From the NCBI GenBank assembly GCA_947491935.1, contig CANLLF010000003.1:372001-436000 (forward strand): DNA of 64,000 nt, written 5' to 3'. Of this stretch, positions 20,266 to 27,878 are shown piece after piece. The notes under the pieces are model-generated. The model saw only the letters and a list, made by a program, of their open reading frames with translations, was not told the origin of the DNA and ran no database searches. This stretch comes from an uncultured Roseicyclus sp. (GTDB lineage Bacteria > Pseudomonadota > Alphaproteobacteria > Rhodobacterales > Rhodobacteraceae). The translations under genes were made by a program, and so were the position numbers. Within the stretch, counting starts at the first letter, position 1; each line of letters begins with the position of its first letter.

Positions 20266-20697
20266 CACACGGCTGAAGCCCTGGTGGCGATCTGCATGGA
20301 CTTCCGCCTTGTTGGGCCCGCTGCGAGCTACCTTCGGGGCCTGGGCCTGGAGGGCATTATGATCAATCGCATTGGCCGGTGCCGCGCTTGGCGTGATGCA
20401 GGATCCAAGCTCTGCCTGGGCTAGGACACTCTGGGACCATCTGAAACTCGCACGCGAATTGCATGGAATAAAACGCGTCATCGTGATCGACCATCGGGAT
20501 TGCGGGGCTTGCAAGGCATTGATCGGACTGAGCTGTGCCGATGACCCGACCCGCGCCTTGCTCGGTACGCATCTTGTCATCGTCGATCAGCTTCTGCAGG
20601 TCGATGTGGCCAGCCGTTCCTTGCCGAGATCGCTCTTGAGCGTTGCGGCCTTGCTGCGCCGGGGCGGTTTCCCTACCTCGCAAGTATCGGCTATATG
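20266..20697 (+). pseudogene. Carbonic-anhydrase-like gene, frameshifted
   Basis: One frame gives HTAEALVAICMDFR followed by SYLRGLGLEG. Near 20360 the coding sense moves to another frame: IALAGAALGVMQDPSSAWA, then TLWDHLKLARELHGI, KRVIVIDHRDCGACKALIG and a shortened tail. The CxDxR loop plus HxDCGA pattern resembles the zinc site of beta-carbonic anhydrases, with Arg inserted in DHRDCG. At least one frameshift and the loss of a proper C-terminus make it a relic. Function of the intact parent is uncertain. Confidence 0.6.
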
Positions 20698-21011
20698 ACG
20701 GTCGATGTGGTGGCCGAAGGTCTGGAGGTGGGAAACGGACGACGTGTTCGGCGCCAACCCCTGATCCACCCGGGTCTCCGCCTAACGGGCCTAGCGATGG
20801 GCGTCCTCGCGGTGGAGGAACGTCTCGCTCGCGTAGCGGCCCTTTCGTCTGATTTGGACCGAGCTCAGGTACCGGATGGGAGCTTAGAGATGGAGGCCAT
20901 TTTCGTGTGCGCTGTGTGTGCAATGAGTCGTCGTAGAGGGGCAAATTCGGGGATGTCGGGGCGTATTCCAGCGTAGCAGCCGTCGCCGCCAACAGTTTGA
21001 AGATACAAGAA
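20698..21011. other. Gap with no recognisable gene
   Basis: Only short open frames with no family resemblance are present, for example a 93-codon frame ending at 20976. The base composition is less even than in the neighbouring genes. It may be more of the decayed carbonic-anhydrase-like region. A weak promoter for dusA is expected here but I cannot place it. Confidence 0.4.
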
Positions 21012-22001
21012 ATGCAAATAAATCAACACGCTAGACTGTCTATTGCCCCGATGATGGATTGGACCGACCGGCATTGTCGCCATCTGCATCGGCTGATGTC
21101 GCGCCGCGCCTTGCTCTACACCGAAATGGTGACGTCCGCAGCTGTGTTGCACGGGGATCGGGATCGCTTGTTGGGATTTGGCAAGGCAGAGCAACCGGTT
21201 GCTCTGCAATTGGGTGGGTCTGATCCGTCCGAATTGGCCCAAGCCGTGAAGGTCGCGGGTGGCTACGGATATGATGAGATCAATCTTAATGTCGGCTGCC
21301 CCTCGGATCGGGTGCAATCGGGGTGTTTCGGTGCCGTTCTGATGCGCCAGCCGCAGCTTGTGGCCGATTGCGTGGCCGCAATGATTGCCGAAAGCCCGGT
21401 TGAGGTGACGGTAAAATGCCGTATTGGTGTGGACGATCAAGAGCCGCGTGAGGCATTGCCCGCGTTTCTTGAAGCTGTTTTGGACGCGGGTATCAGGCGT
21501 GTTACGATCCATGCGCGCAAGGCGTGGCTCGACGGTTTGAGCCCCAAGGAGAACAGGGATATTCCGCCGCTCGACTACGACCTGGTCCACGAGATGAAGC
21601 GGGCCTATCCGGCCCTTCACCTATCGATCAATGGCGGGATTGCGACGCTGGATGAGGTGATCACGCATCTGGATGCGGGGCTAGACGGCGTGATGATCGG
21701 GCGGGCCGCCTATCACACGCCGGCAGACATCCTGCTGGACGCGGATCGCCGCGTGTTCGGCGGCCAAAATCCGTACCGATCGGCCGAGGAGGTTGTGTTA
21801 GCCATGTTGCCTTACATCGAAGCTCATCTGGCCGCGGACGGGCGTTTGCATCAGATTACGCGCCACATGCTTGGCCTCTTTGCTCATCGTCCAGGCGCGC
21901 GGGGCTGGAAGCGGGTTTTGTCGGAAGGCGCCCATCGCGATGGGGCAGGGACCGCGTTGGTGGAACACGCGCTTTCGGAGGTCACCGCGCGAGCGGCCTG
22001 A
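21012..22001 (+). CDS. dusA: tRNA-dihydrouridine synthase A
   Basis: The 329-residue FMN enzyme reduces uridines in the D-loop of tRNAs. It begins with the Dus signature SIAPMMDWTDRHCRHLHRL and has LQLGGSDP, YDEINLNVGCPSDRVQSGCFGA (catalytic Cys in GCPSDRVQSGCFG), VTVKCRIGVDD, VTIHARKAWL and LSINGGI...GVMIGRAAY. RLMSRRALLYTEMVTS is typical of the DusA subgroup. I start it at the ATG at 21012; a TTG at 20997 in the same frame is possible. A tRNA-Arg gene lies 245 bases downstream. Confidence 0.93.
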   Translation: MQINQHARLSIAPMMDWTDRHCRHLHRLMSRRALLYTEMVTSAAVLHGDRDRLLGFGKAEQPVALQLGGSDPSELAQAVKVAGGYGYDEINLNVGCPSDRVQSGCFGAVLMRQPQLVADCVAAMIAESPVEVTVKCRIGVDDQEPREALPAFLEAVLDAGIRRVTIHARKAWLDGLSPKENRDIPPLDYDLVHEMKRAYPALHLSINGGIATLDEVITHLDAGLDGVMIGRAAYHTPADILLDADRRVFGGQNPYRSAEEVVLAMLPYIEAHLAADGRLHQITRHMLGLFAHRPGARGWKRVLSEGAHRDGAGTALVEHALSEVTARAA

Positions 22002-22080
22002 GCGAAGGCCCCCCCGGTGGCTCCATGCCCCGCATGTCGAACTGCGATCGGGCAGGTGGGCGGCCATGCTACGTGGGCTG

Positions 22081-22150
22081 GCGCGTTTGTTGCGCAGCTG
22101 GACAGAGCACCGCCTGCGACGGCTGCGGCCGATCGGTATTGCAGCCAGAG
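22081..22150 (+). other. Degenerate tRNA-like fragment
   Basis: TTGCGCAGCTGGACAGAGC looks like a tRNA D-arm and is followed by ACCGCC-TGCGACGG, like an anticodon arm. No T-arm or matching acceptor end follows. It lies about 150 bases before the intact tRNA-Arg and may be a decayed tRNA copy. Confidence 0.35.
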
Positions 22151-22246
22151 GTTTCTGAAATTTGTTATTTGGAACAGCAACTTGCGTCCGCGTCGTTCTC
22201 CACTTTTAACTCCCGAGAATATGGGGTAAGTACAGCGTCAGCAGAG

Positions 22247-22323
22247 GCACCCATAGCTCAGCTGGATAGAGTGTCGCCCTCCGAAGGCGAAGGTCGTAGG
22301 TTCGAATCCTACTGGGTGCGCCA
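22247..22323 (+). tRNA. tRNA-Arg, anticodon CCG
   Basis: The 77-base cloverleaf is complete. Acceptor GCACCCA pairs with TGGGTGC, and the discriminator base G is followed by an encoded CCA. The D-arm is GCTC-AGCTGGATA-GAGT. Anticodon stem TCGCC/GGCGA holds loop CTCCGAA, so the anticodon is CCG and reads CGG. The T-arm is GTAGG-TTCGAAT-CCTAC. The next 1.2 kb is poor in genes, which fits a former integration site but no duplicated tRNA end was found. Confidence 0.95.
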
Positions 22324-22681
22324 CTGCGGTTTCCAAAAACGGTTCAGCGTGTTGTCCAAGCGGTCCTGTCGTTACCGGTCGCGGCTCCTCTGATGTGAGA
22401 GGCGTTTAGGGGTCCTTGAAGGGTTTGAGGCTGGTGAAGGGGCCTCCGGCACGCGTGATCGAGCTTACCCCATGATACCAAAACAATCATTCGCTCCCGG
22501 GCAGTCAGAAGTGGTCATGCCCAGTGCAACACAGGCATCTCGCCAAGTCATCGCAGCTTCGCCCGATTGATGGGCCAACCGGTGCGCCGCTGCGGATGGG
22601 GCCAATTAGATGGGTCACTCGATCAGCCAAGAGTCGGCGGGCCGTGTCGTCCGGCCGCAGGTTGCAAACCGACGCGTCAGA
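22324..22681. other. Gap after tRNA-Arg with a coding-like scrap on the minus strand
   Basis: No whole gene is visible. On the minus strand 22465 to about 22600 reads LAHQSGEAAMTWRDACVALG and continues with cysteines to GIMG and a TAA at 22465-22467. The stretch looks protein-like but has no clear start and I do not recognise it. The rest shows no structure. Confidence 0.3.
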
Positions 22682-23086
22682 CTAGCCGTTGAAATCGGAC
22701 GAAACCAATTTTTTGCTGTCTGCATGAACATGGGGCTTGCCCAGGATACCGGCCAGTTTGGCGAAACCAAAACCCAGGTAATTGCAGGTGCAGAGGTGAA
22801 CACTGGTCTGGTCGTTAACCAAGACCAGCCGGTTCTCGTCGAACCTGAGATGAAGTCCCTTTTCTTGAAGGCGACCGATCAATTCATCCCAGCTTTTTGC
22901 GTTGGTGAAATCCTCAGCCAAGTAATACCGCAAGTTCACCGCGGTTTCAGTGTCCATCTGACTTTCGCAAGATTGGCGGCCGGATTCAGTCCAAACCAAA
23001 TCAGCGGGTCTGTGCTGCTGTTCACTCATGACAAACTCATACGCCTCGCCCCTACAGCGGACGTTGCACACCAAATCGGGCTTCAC
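22682..23086 (-). CDS. Hypothetical protein, 134 residues
   Basis: I do not recognise the family with certainty. The C-terminal 90 residues look like a genuine small domain: FTNAKSWDELIGRLQEKGLHL, FDENRLVLVNDQTSVHLC, then NYLGFGFAKLAGILGKP. The WDEL-x-x-R-L-x-x-KG-x-x-L pattern resembles small domains attached to relaxases and conserved proteins in related bacteria, but this is only an impression. The start is uncertain: ATG at 23086, or the internal Met before SEQQH or DTETA. It is isolated, with gene-poor DNA on both sides next to a tRNA, so it may be part of a lost mobile element. Confidence 0.45.
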   Translation of the reverse strand: MKPDLVCNVRCRGEAYEFVMSEQQHRPADLVWTESGRQSCESQMDTETAVNLRYYLAEDFTNAKSWDELIGRLQEKGLHLRFDENRLVLVNDQTSVHLCTCNYLGFGFAKLAGILGKPHVHADSKKLVSSDFNG

Positions 23087-23509
23087 TGGGAAGACGCGGG
23101 GGTCAATTCACGGCAATTTATGGGAAGGATGGCTTTGAGTTGCATCCTGCTGGCTCCAAAGCCGGCGTCGATGTGTACCAGAGTCAATCCAGATCCAAGG
23201 CCGATCCGCCGTTCGCTCCGGGCACAAACACCAGTCGCTTTGAAACGGCTCCTGGCCGCCGCTCTGCGCCGTGTCCTCACACGGATCGATGGTATCGGGA
23301 ATTCAGAACTGACGCTGAGCGGGGGACGCAAACTGTCGTGGCTGTGGCCCACGATGTCATCCGTGTTCATCTGCAAACGTGATGTAAAAATCCCGCGCAT
23401 CGTTCCCGTCATCATGATGCATACGAATGCAAAAATGCTTTGAGGAACACGCATCGGCGGGTAGGGTGATCTGGAAATCGGAAGAATCGCGCAACTGGGA
23501 GGTACAGCG
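23087..23509. other. Gap upstream of the catabolic operon
   Basis: A 124-codon minus-strand frame fills part of it but has no recognisable features. The promoter for the ABC operon must lie here; I see no clear -35/-10 or palindrome. GGGAGG lies 9 bases before the ATG at 23510. Confidence 0.4.
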
Positions 23510-24832
23510 ATGCAAAGACGGACATTCCTTACGACAGTGTCAGCGGTGGCAATGGTGGCGGGTTTGCCAAGGCTCGCCGCGGCCCAGGAGATCCCCTACG
23601 GCCTGACCCCCGGCCGCCCCTATGAAGGCACAACGATCAACGTCTTGTCGGTTGTCACCCCACAGTTCGACGGCCTGCGTCTGCGCGATCAGGAGTTCAC
23701 GGATCTGACCGGTATCGAGGTGGAATGGACCTTCATTCCGTTCGGCTCGCTTCAGGAGCGTGTGAACGCCGAAGGCATCGCCGCCAATGGCGCGTTCGAC
23801 GTGATAAACTACCTGGATTCCTGGGGCCCGCCCAATGCCCATTGGCTGGCGCGCATAGATGCGTTGATGGAACGCGATGGCATCTCGATGGATCGCTATC
23901 CGCCCGCCTTTGCCCGATCGGCCCAGTTCGAGGGCGAGACGCTCGGCTTCCCGCTGCGCGCCCATGCGCAGCTGATGTTCTACCGCAAGGACCTGATTGA
24001 GACGCCGCCCGAGACGTGGGACGACGTGATCGCCATCGGCAACCAGCTGAAGGAAACCAATCCGGATGTCGCGCCGCTTGCGCTCTACTACAATAACGAT
24101 GGCAACCGGCAAAACCTGTTCATCTGGATCAACTTCCTCTGGGCCGCCGGGGGTGCGATCTTCAACGATGATTTCACCGCCGCATGGACCAGCGAAGAGG
24201 CGCTGGCCGCAACCGAGGCCTATATCGGCCTGCATACCGAGCACCAGATCACCAACCCCAGCTCTCTCGCGTTTGTCGAACAGGATGCGCGGCAATCGTT
24301 CATGCAGGGCAATTCGGCGATGATCCCCGTTTGGTGGTGGGCGTATTCGGGCTTCATCAACCCCGAAAGCTCGACGCTGACCGCCGATCAGGTGGGATTT
24401 GTCGGCATGCCGTCCTACCAAGGCACCACAGCAACCTACGCGATCTCCATGCCGTTCTCGATCTCGACCTATTCGCAGAACCAGGAAGCGGCCTGGGAAT
24501 TCCTGAAGTGGCTCTCGAACCCGGACATGGATCGCGCCAATGCGATCGAGCGGGACGTGGGCGGAGAGAGCATCGTGAACAACGTGGTGACCCATATCAG
24601 CTCGCTGACCGATCCCGATGTGAACGCAGCCAATGCCGACATTCAGGCGGCGGCCTATGACAGCCTCCGGAACTCCGACATCATGCCGCAGATCCCGGAA
24701 TGGCCCGAGGTCGGTGACATCCTGTCGGCTGCCATTGCCGAAGCAGCGGCGGGCGGTAACGTGCGCGAGCTGATGATGGCGGCTGCCGAACAATCCGACC
24801 GTGTGCTGCGGCGCGCGGGACGTATCCAGTAA
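23510..24832 (+). CDS. Extracellular solute-binding protein, family 1 (sugar/polyol type ABC importer)
   Basis: The 440-residue protein starts with a signal peptide (MQRRTFLTTVSAVAMVAGLP, cleaved near AAAQ; the RR is Tat-like). The mature part has the SBP_bac_1 pattern: INVLSVVTPQFDGLRLRDQEF, GIEVEWTFIPFGSLQERV, GETLGFPLRAHAQLMFYRKDL and AWEFLKWLSNPDMD. Members bind sugars, polyols or glycerol phosphate derivatives. It is the first gene of the plus-strand operon up to 32776. A strong hairpin follows it before the first permease. Confidence 0.9.
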   Translation: MQRRTFLTTVSAVAMVAGLPRLAAAQEIPYGLTPGRPYEGTTINVLSVVTPQFDGLRLRDQEFTDLTGIEVEWTFIPFGSLQERVNAEGIAANGAFDVINYLDSWGPPNAHWLARIDALMERDGISMDRYPPAFARSAQFEGETLGFPLRAHAQLMFYRKDLIETPPETWDDVIAIGNQLKETNPDVAPLALYYNNDGNRQNLFIWINFLWAAGGAIFNDDFTAAWTSEEALAATEAYIGLHTEHQITNPSSLAFVEQDARQSFMQGNSAMIPVWWWAYSGFINPESSTLTADQVGFVGMPSYQGTTATYAISMPFSISTYSQNQEAAWEFLKWLSNPDMDRANAIERDVGGESIVNNVVTHISSLTDPDVNAANADIQAAAYDSLRNSDIMPQIPEWPEVGDILSAAIAEAAAGGNVRELMMAAAEQSDRVLRRAGRIQ

Positions 24833-24846
24833 CCTCATTGGAGCAA

Positions 24847-24870
24847 GGGTGGCCCCGCACGGGGCCACCC
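24847..24870 (+). promoter_or_regulatory. Intercistronic hairpin between binding protein and permease
   Basis: GGGTGGCCCC and GGGGCCACCC form a perfect 10-bp stem with a 4-base loop. No T-run follows, so it more likely protects the upstream message from 3' decay than ends transcription. This would keep the binding protein in excess, as known for malE-malF. Confidence 0.7.
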
Positions 24871-24883
24871 GAGCCTGAGCCAC

Positions 24884-25756
24884 ATGCGTGATCAAACCCT
24901 GAAATACCTGCTGGTTGCTCCAGCGGTGTTGGTGGTCTTTGCAACTGCCGTCTGGCCCTTGATCGAGAGCCTGCGCTTTTCCTTCTATCAGGGGCGGACG
25001 GACCGGGGCGATTTTCCGCAGAACTGGCTGGGGGTCGAGAACTACGAGTGGGCCTTCCTTTACGAGCCCGCGTTCTGGAATTCGGTCTGGGTCACCGGCC
25101 TTTACACCGTGATCACCGTTGCGCTGACGACGCTCTTCGCGCTTGGCCTCGCCATGCTGCTGGCCCCCGGTGGCAAATTGCGCTCGGGCGTGCAGACGTT
25201 ATTGATCCTGCCTTTCGCCATGAGCCCGGCGCTGATCGGCGTGTCCTTCCGGTTCATGTTCAATCCGGAATTTGGCCTGTTTGACGCATTTTTCGGCGTG
25301 GTGTTCCCCCCGCTTGCCGATGTGTCCTGGCTGGCCGACCCGGACCTCGCCTTCGCGGTGATCGTGATGGCGGATGTGTGGGGCTGGATCCCCTTCCTGA
25401 CGCTCGTTCTGATCGGCGGGTTGGCCAGCGTGCCGCAGGATACGATCGAGGCCGCACAGGTCGATGGCGCGTCGGGCTGGCGGGTGTTCAAGGATGTGAC
25501 CTTGCCGCAGCTTATGCCGGTTCTGGCCGTGGTGATCATCCTGAAAGCAATTTTCAGCCTCAAGACCTTCGATCAGGTCTTCATGCTGACCAATGGCGGG
25601 CCGGGCACGGCGACCCAGACGCTCAGCCATTACATCTACATCACGTCCACCCGCTATGGGCAGGTGGGCTACGCCGCCTCCGTCGCGTGGCTGATGGTGA
25701 TCCCGATGATGGTGCTCACGTATTTCTACGCCAAATTCGTGTTCAAGAAGGATTGA
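24884..25756 (+). CDS. ABC importer permease, MalF/UgpA type
   Basis: The 290-residue membrane protein has six spans and the EAA loop DTIEAAQVDGASGWRVFKDVTLPQL near residues 185-210, which contacts the ATPase. QVFMLTNGGPGTATQTLSHYIY is typical of the MalF/UgpA subunit. It works with the MalG-type permease 4 bases downstream. Confidence 0.92.
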   Translation: MRDQTLKYLLVAPAVLVVFATAVWPLIESLRFSFYQGRTDRGDFPQNWLGVENYEWAFLYEPAFWNSVWVTGLYTVITVALTTLFALGLAMLLAPGGKLRSGVQTLLILPFAMSPALIGVSFRFMFNPEFGLFDAFFGVVFPPLADVSWLADPDLAFAVIVMADVWGWIPFLTLVLIGGLASVPQDTIEAAQVDGASGWRVFKDVTLPQLMPVLAVVIILKAIFSLKTFDQVFMLTNGGPGTATQTLSHYIYITSTRYGQVGYAASVAWLMVIPMMVLTYFYAKFVFKKD

Positions 25757-25760
25757 CGCG

Positions 25761-26645
25761 ATGACAGAGCAAAGCACGCCCGAGATCGAACTGTCCGCCG
25801 CGCAATCCGCCGAATTCTGGACCGGAAAGCGCAAGCAGCGGTTCTGGCGCGCGATCCAGGCCATCCTGATCCTGATCGCGGCCTTCATCATGCTGATCCC
25901 GATCATCTGGATCTTCCTGGCGGCCTTCAAATCCCATGTGGAGGTCTACCAGCTTCGCCTCTTCTTCACGCCGACGTTCGAGAATTTCGGAACCGTCTTC
26001 GAAGACCCCTATGATCTGGGATCGAAGCTGTTCAACTCCACTATCGTGGCCTTTGTGACGGTGATCATCGCGATCCCGATAGCGACGATGGCGGCCTATT
26101 CGTTCAGTCGGTTCACGTTGAAATTTGAAACAACGATCCTTGTGGTGATCCTCGCCACGCAATTCGTGCCGGCGGTGGTCATCATCCTGCCCTTCTTCAT
26201 CATGTTCCGCGATCTGGGGCTGTTGGACACACGCATCGGCCTGATCATGGTCAACCTCGCCATCGTCATGCCGTTTGCGATCTGGATGATCAAAGGCTTC
26301 ATCGACGGCATCCCGATGGACACGGAAGAGGCCGCGATGGTCGACGGCTCCTCCCGCCTGCAGGTGATCAAAAACATCGTCCTACCAATGGCCGCCCCCG
26401 GTTTGGTCACGGCCTCGATCTTCTGCTTCATCCTTGCGTGGAACGAATTCCTCTTCGCACTGTTCCTTACGAACCGAGAGGCCACGACGCTTCCCATCGG
26501 CCTGGCACTTTTCCGCGGGGAAGAGGGCGATCTGTGGAACCTGCTATCGGCGGCCGGGATCATCATCATGCTGCCGATGTTCGTCCTGGCCCTCGCGATC
26601 CGGAAGTATTTCGTTCAGGGCATGACGATGGGGGCGGTGCGATGA
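25761..26645 (+). CDS. ABC importer permease, MalG/UgpE type
   Basis: The 294-residue membrane protein has six spans, the first at about 30-55 after a polar N-terminal tail. Its EAA loop is MDTEEAAMVDGSSRLQVIKN, and it ends in the C-terminal GMTMGAVR pattern of this group. AWNEFLFALFLTNREATTLP is also typical. Its stop codon lies inside the first of two perfect palindromes. Confidence 0.92.
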   Translation: MTEQSTPEIELSAAQSAEFWTGKRKQRFWRAIQAILILIAAFIMLIPIIWIFLAAFKSHVEVYQLRLFFTPTFENFGTVFEDPYDLGSKLFNSTIVAFVTVIIAIPIATMAAYSFSRFTLKFETTILVVILATQFVPAVVIILPFFIMFRDLGLLDTRIGLIMVNLAIVMPFAIWMIKGFIDGIPMDTEEAAMVDGSSRLQVIKNIVLPMAAPGLVTASIFCFILAWNEFLFALFLTNREATTLPIGLALFRGEEGDLWNLLSAAGIIIMLPMFVLALAIRKYFVQGMTMGAVR

Positions 26646-26669
26646 CACGCGATTTCGAAATCGCGTGTC
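26644..26669. repeat. Perfect 26-bp palindrome over the permease stop
   Basis: The sequence GACACGCGATTTC followed by its exact reverse complement spans 26644-26669 and includes the last two bases of the TGA stop. In RNA it folds to a strong hairpin. It abuts a second palindrome. Confidence 0.8.
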
Positions 26670-26692
26670 CACGGCGTTTCGAAACGCCGTGG
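26669..26692. repeat. Second perfect palindrome, 24 bp, directly after the first
   Basis: CCACGGCGTTTC followed by its exact reverse complement spans 26669-26692. Both palindromes share the centre GTTTC/GAAAC or ATTTC/GAAAT and look like a REP-type pair. They separate the permease genes from the ATPase gene by 165 bases. Confidence 0.8.
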
Positions 26693-26810
26693 CGCGCCCA
26701 TGGCCTGTGTTGCACCGGAAAATTCGGGGCCGGTCGGCGCACCCAAGGGGTGGGAGCGGAAAGACGACAGAGAGACGACAGGTTCACGACACGCAAAAAG
26801 GGCTGCACCC

Positions 26811-27878
26811 ATGGCTGAAATCCGGCTCAACAACCTCACCAAACGCTGGGGTGATTTCGTGGGTGTCGACGACCAGTCGCTGCACATCCAAGACGAGGAA
26901 TTCCTTGTCCTGCTCGGCCCCTCGGGCTGCGGCAAGACCACCACCATGCGCATGATTGCGGGACTGGAGGATCCAACGGCGGGCGAGATCTGGATCGGCG
27001 ACCGGATGGTCAACGACGACCTGCCCAAGGATCGCGACGTCGCCATGGTGTTCCAGAACTACGGCCTCTACCCGCATATGACGATCTTCGACAACATCGC
27101 CTATCCCTTGAAGGTGCGCGGGACCCCCAAGGCCGACATCAAGCCCCGGGTCGAAAAGGCGGCGGAGCAGGTGGAACTGACGGAATTCCTCCACCGCAAA
27201 CCAAAGGCGCTGTCGGGCGGGCAGCGGCAGCGCGTGGCATTGGCGCGCGCTATCGTGCGCACCCCCAAGGTCTTCTTGATGGATGAGCCGCTCAGCAACC
27301 TCGACGCCAAGTTGCGGGTAACGATGCGGGCAGAGCTGAAACACCTCAGTCGGCAGCTTCAGATCACAACCGTCTACGTCACCCACGACCAGATCGAAGC
27401 GATGACGCTCGCCGACCGCGTGGCCGTCATGCGCCACGGCGTGATTCAGCAACTGGGTACACCCGACAATATCTACAACGACCCCGCGAACATGTTCGTG
27501 GCCGGTTTCATCGGAAGCCCGGCGATGAACCTGATCAATGGATCGGTCCAGTCGGGCATGTTCGTGACCACCGGTGGCACAAGGCTGGTGGGGATCGGCG
27601 GACAGGATCGCGCCAAGGCGGTTCTGGGCGTGCGGGCCGACGACATGGAAGTTCACGGCGCGGGCCAAGGCGACATCGATGTGAGCATCTACGCTTTCGA
27701 AAACACGGGCGAGAGCACGCTTCTGACGGTGCAATGGGGGAAACAACGGGTGATCGCCCGGGGCGATCGACACCTGCGCAAGGAGCAGGGCGAAACCGTG
27801 GGTATCAAGCTGAACCCCGACCACCTCTACCTCTTCGATCCCGATAACGGGGATCGCATCCGGCTGGGGGACAAGTGA
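26811..27878 (+). CDS. ABC importer ATPase, MalK/UgpC type
   Basis: The 355-residue ATPase has Walker A GPSGCGKTT (about 37-45), the Q-loop VFQNYGLYPHMTIFDNI, signature LSGGQRQRVALARAI, Walker B VFLMDEPLSNLDAKLR and H-loop VYVTHDQIEAMT. A C-terminal TOBE/MalK regulatory domain (about 240-355) follows. I start it at the ATG at 26811 because the upstream ATG near 26700 would add an unrelated tail. Its stop overlaps the SnoaL-like start (ATGA). Confidence 0.92.
   Translation: MAEIRLNNLTKRWGDFVGVDDQSLHIQDEEFLVLLGPSGCGKTTTMRMIAGLEDPTAGEIWIGDRMVNDDLPKDRDVAMVFQNYGLYPHMTIFDNIAYPLKVRGTPKADIKPRVEKAAEQVELTEFLHRKPKALSGGQRQRVALARAIVRTPKVFLMDEPLSNLDAKLRVTMRAELKHLSRQLQITTVYVTHDQIEAMTLADRVAVMRHGVIQQLGTPDNIYNDPANMFVAGFIGSPAMNLINGSVQSGMFVTTGGTRLVGIGGQDRAKAVLGVRADDMEVHGAGQGDIDVSIYAFENTGESTLLTVQWGKQRVIARGDRHLRKEQGETVGIKLNPDHLYLFDPDNGDRIRLGDK

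Noticed and set aside
22025-22393. A plus-strand open frame with [20 protein letters not shown] across the tRNA-Arg
   Set aside because: This peptide is simply the translated tRNA (D-arm, anticodon arm and T-arm), a common false gene. The tRNA explains it.
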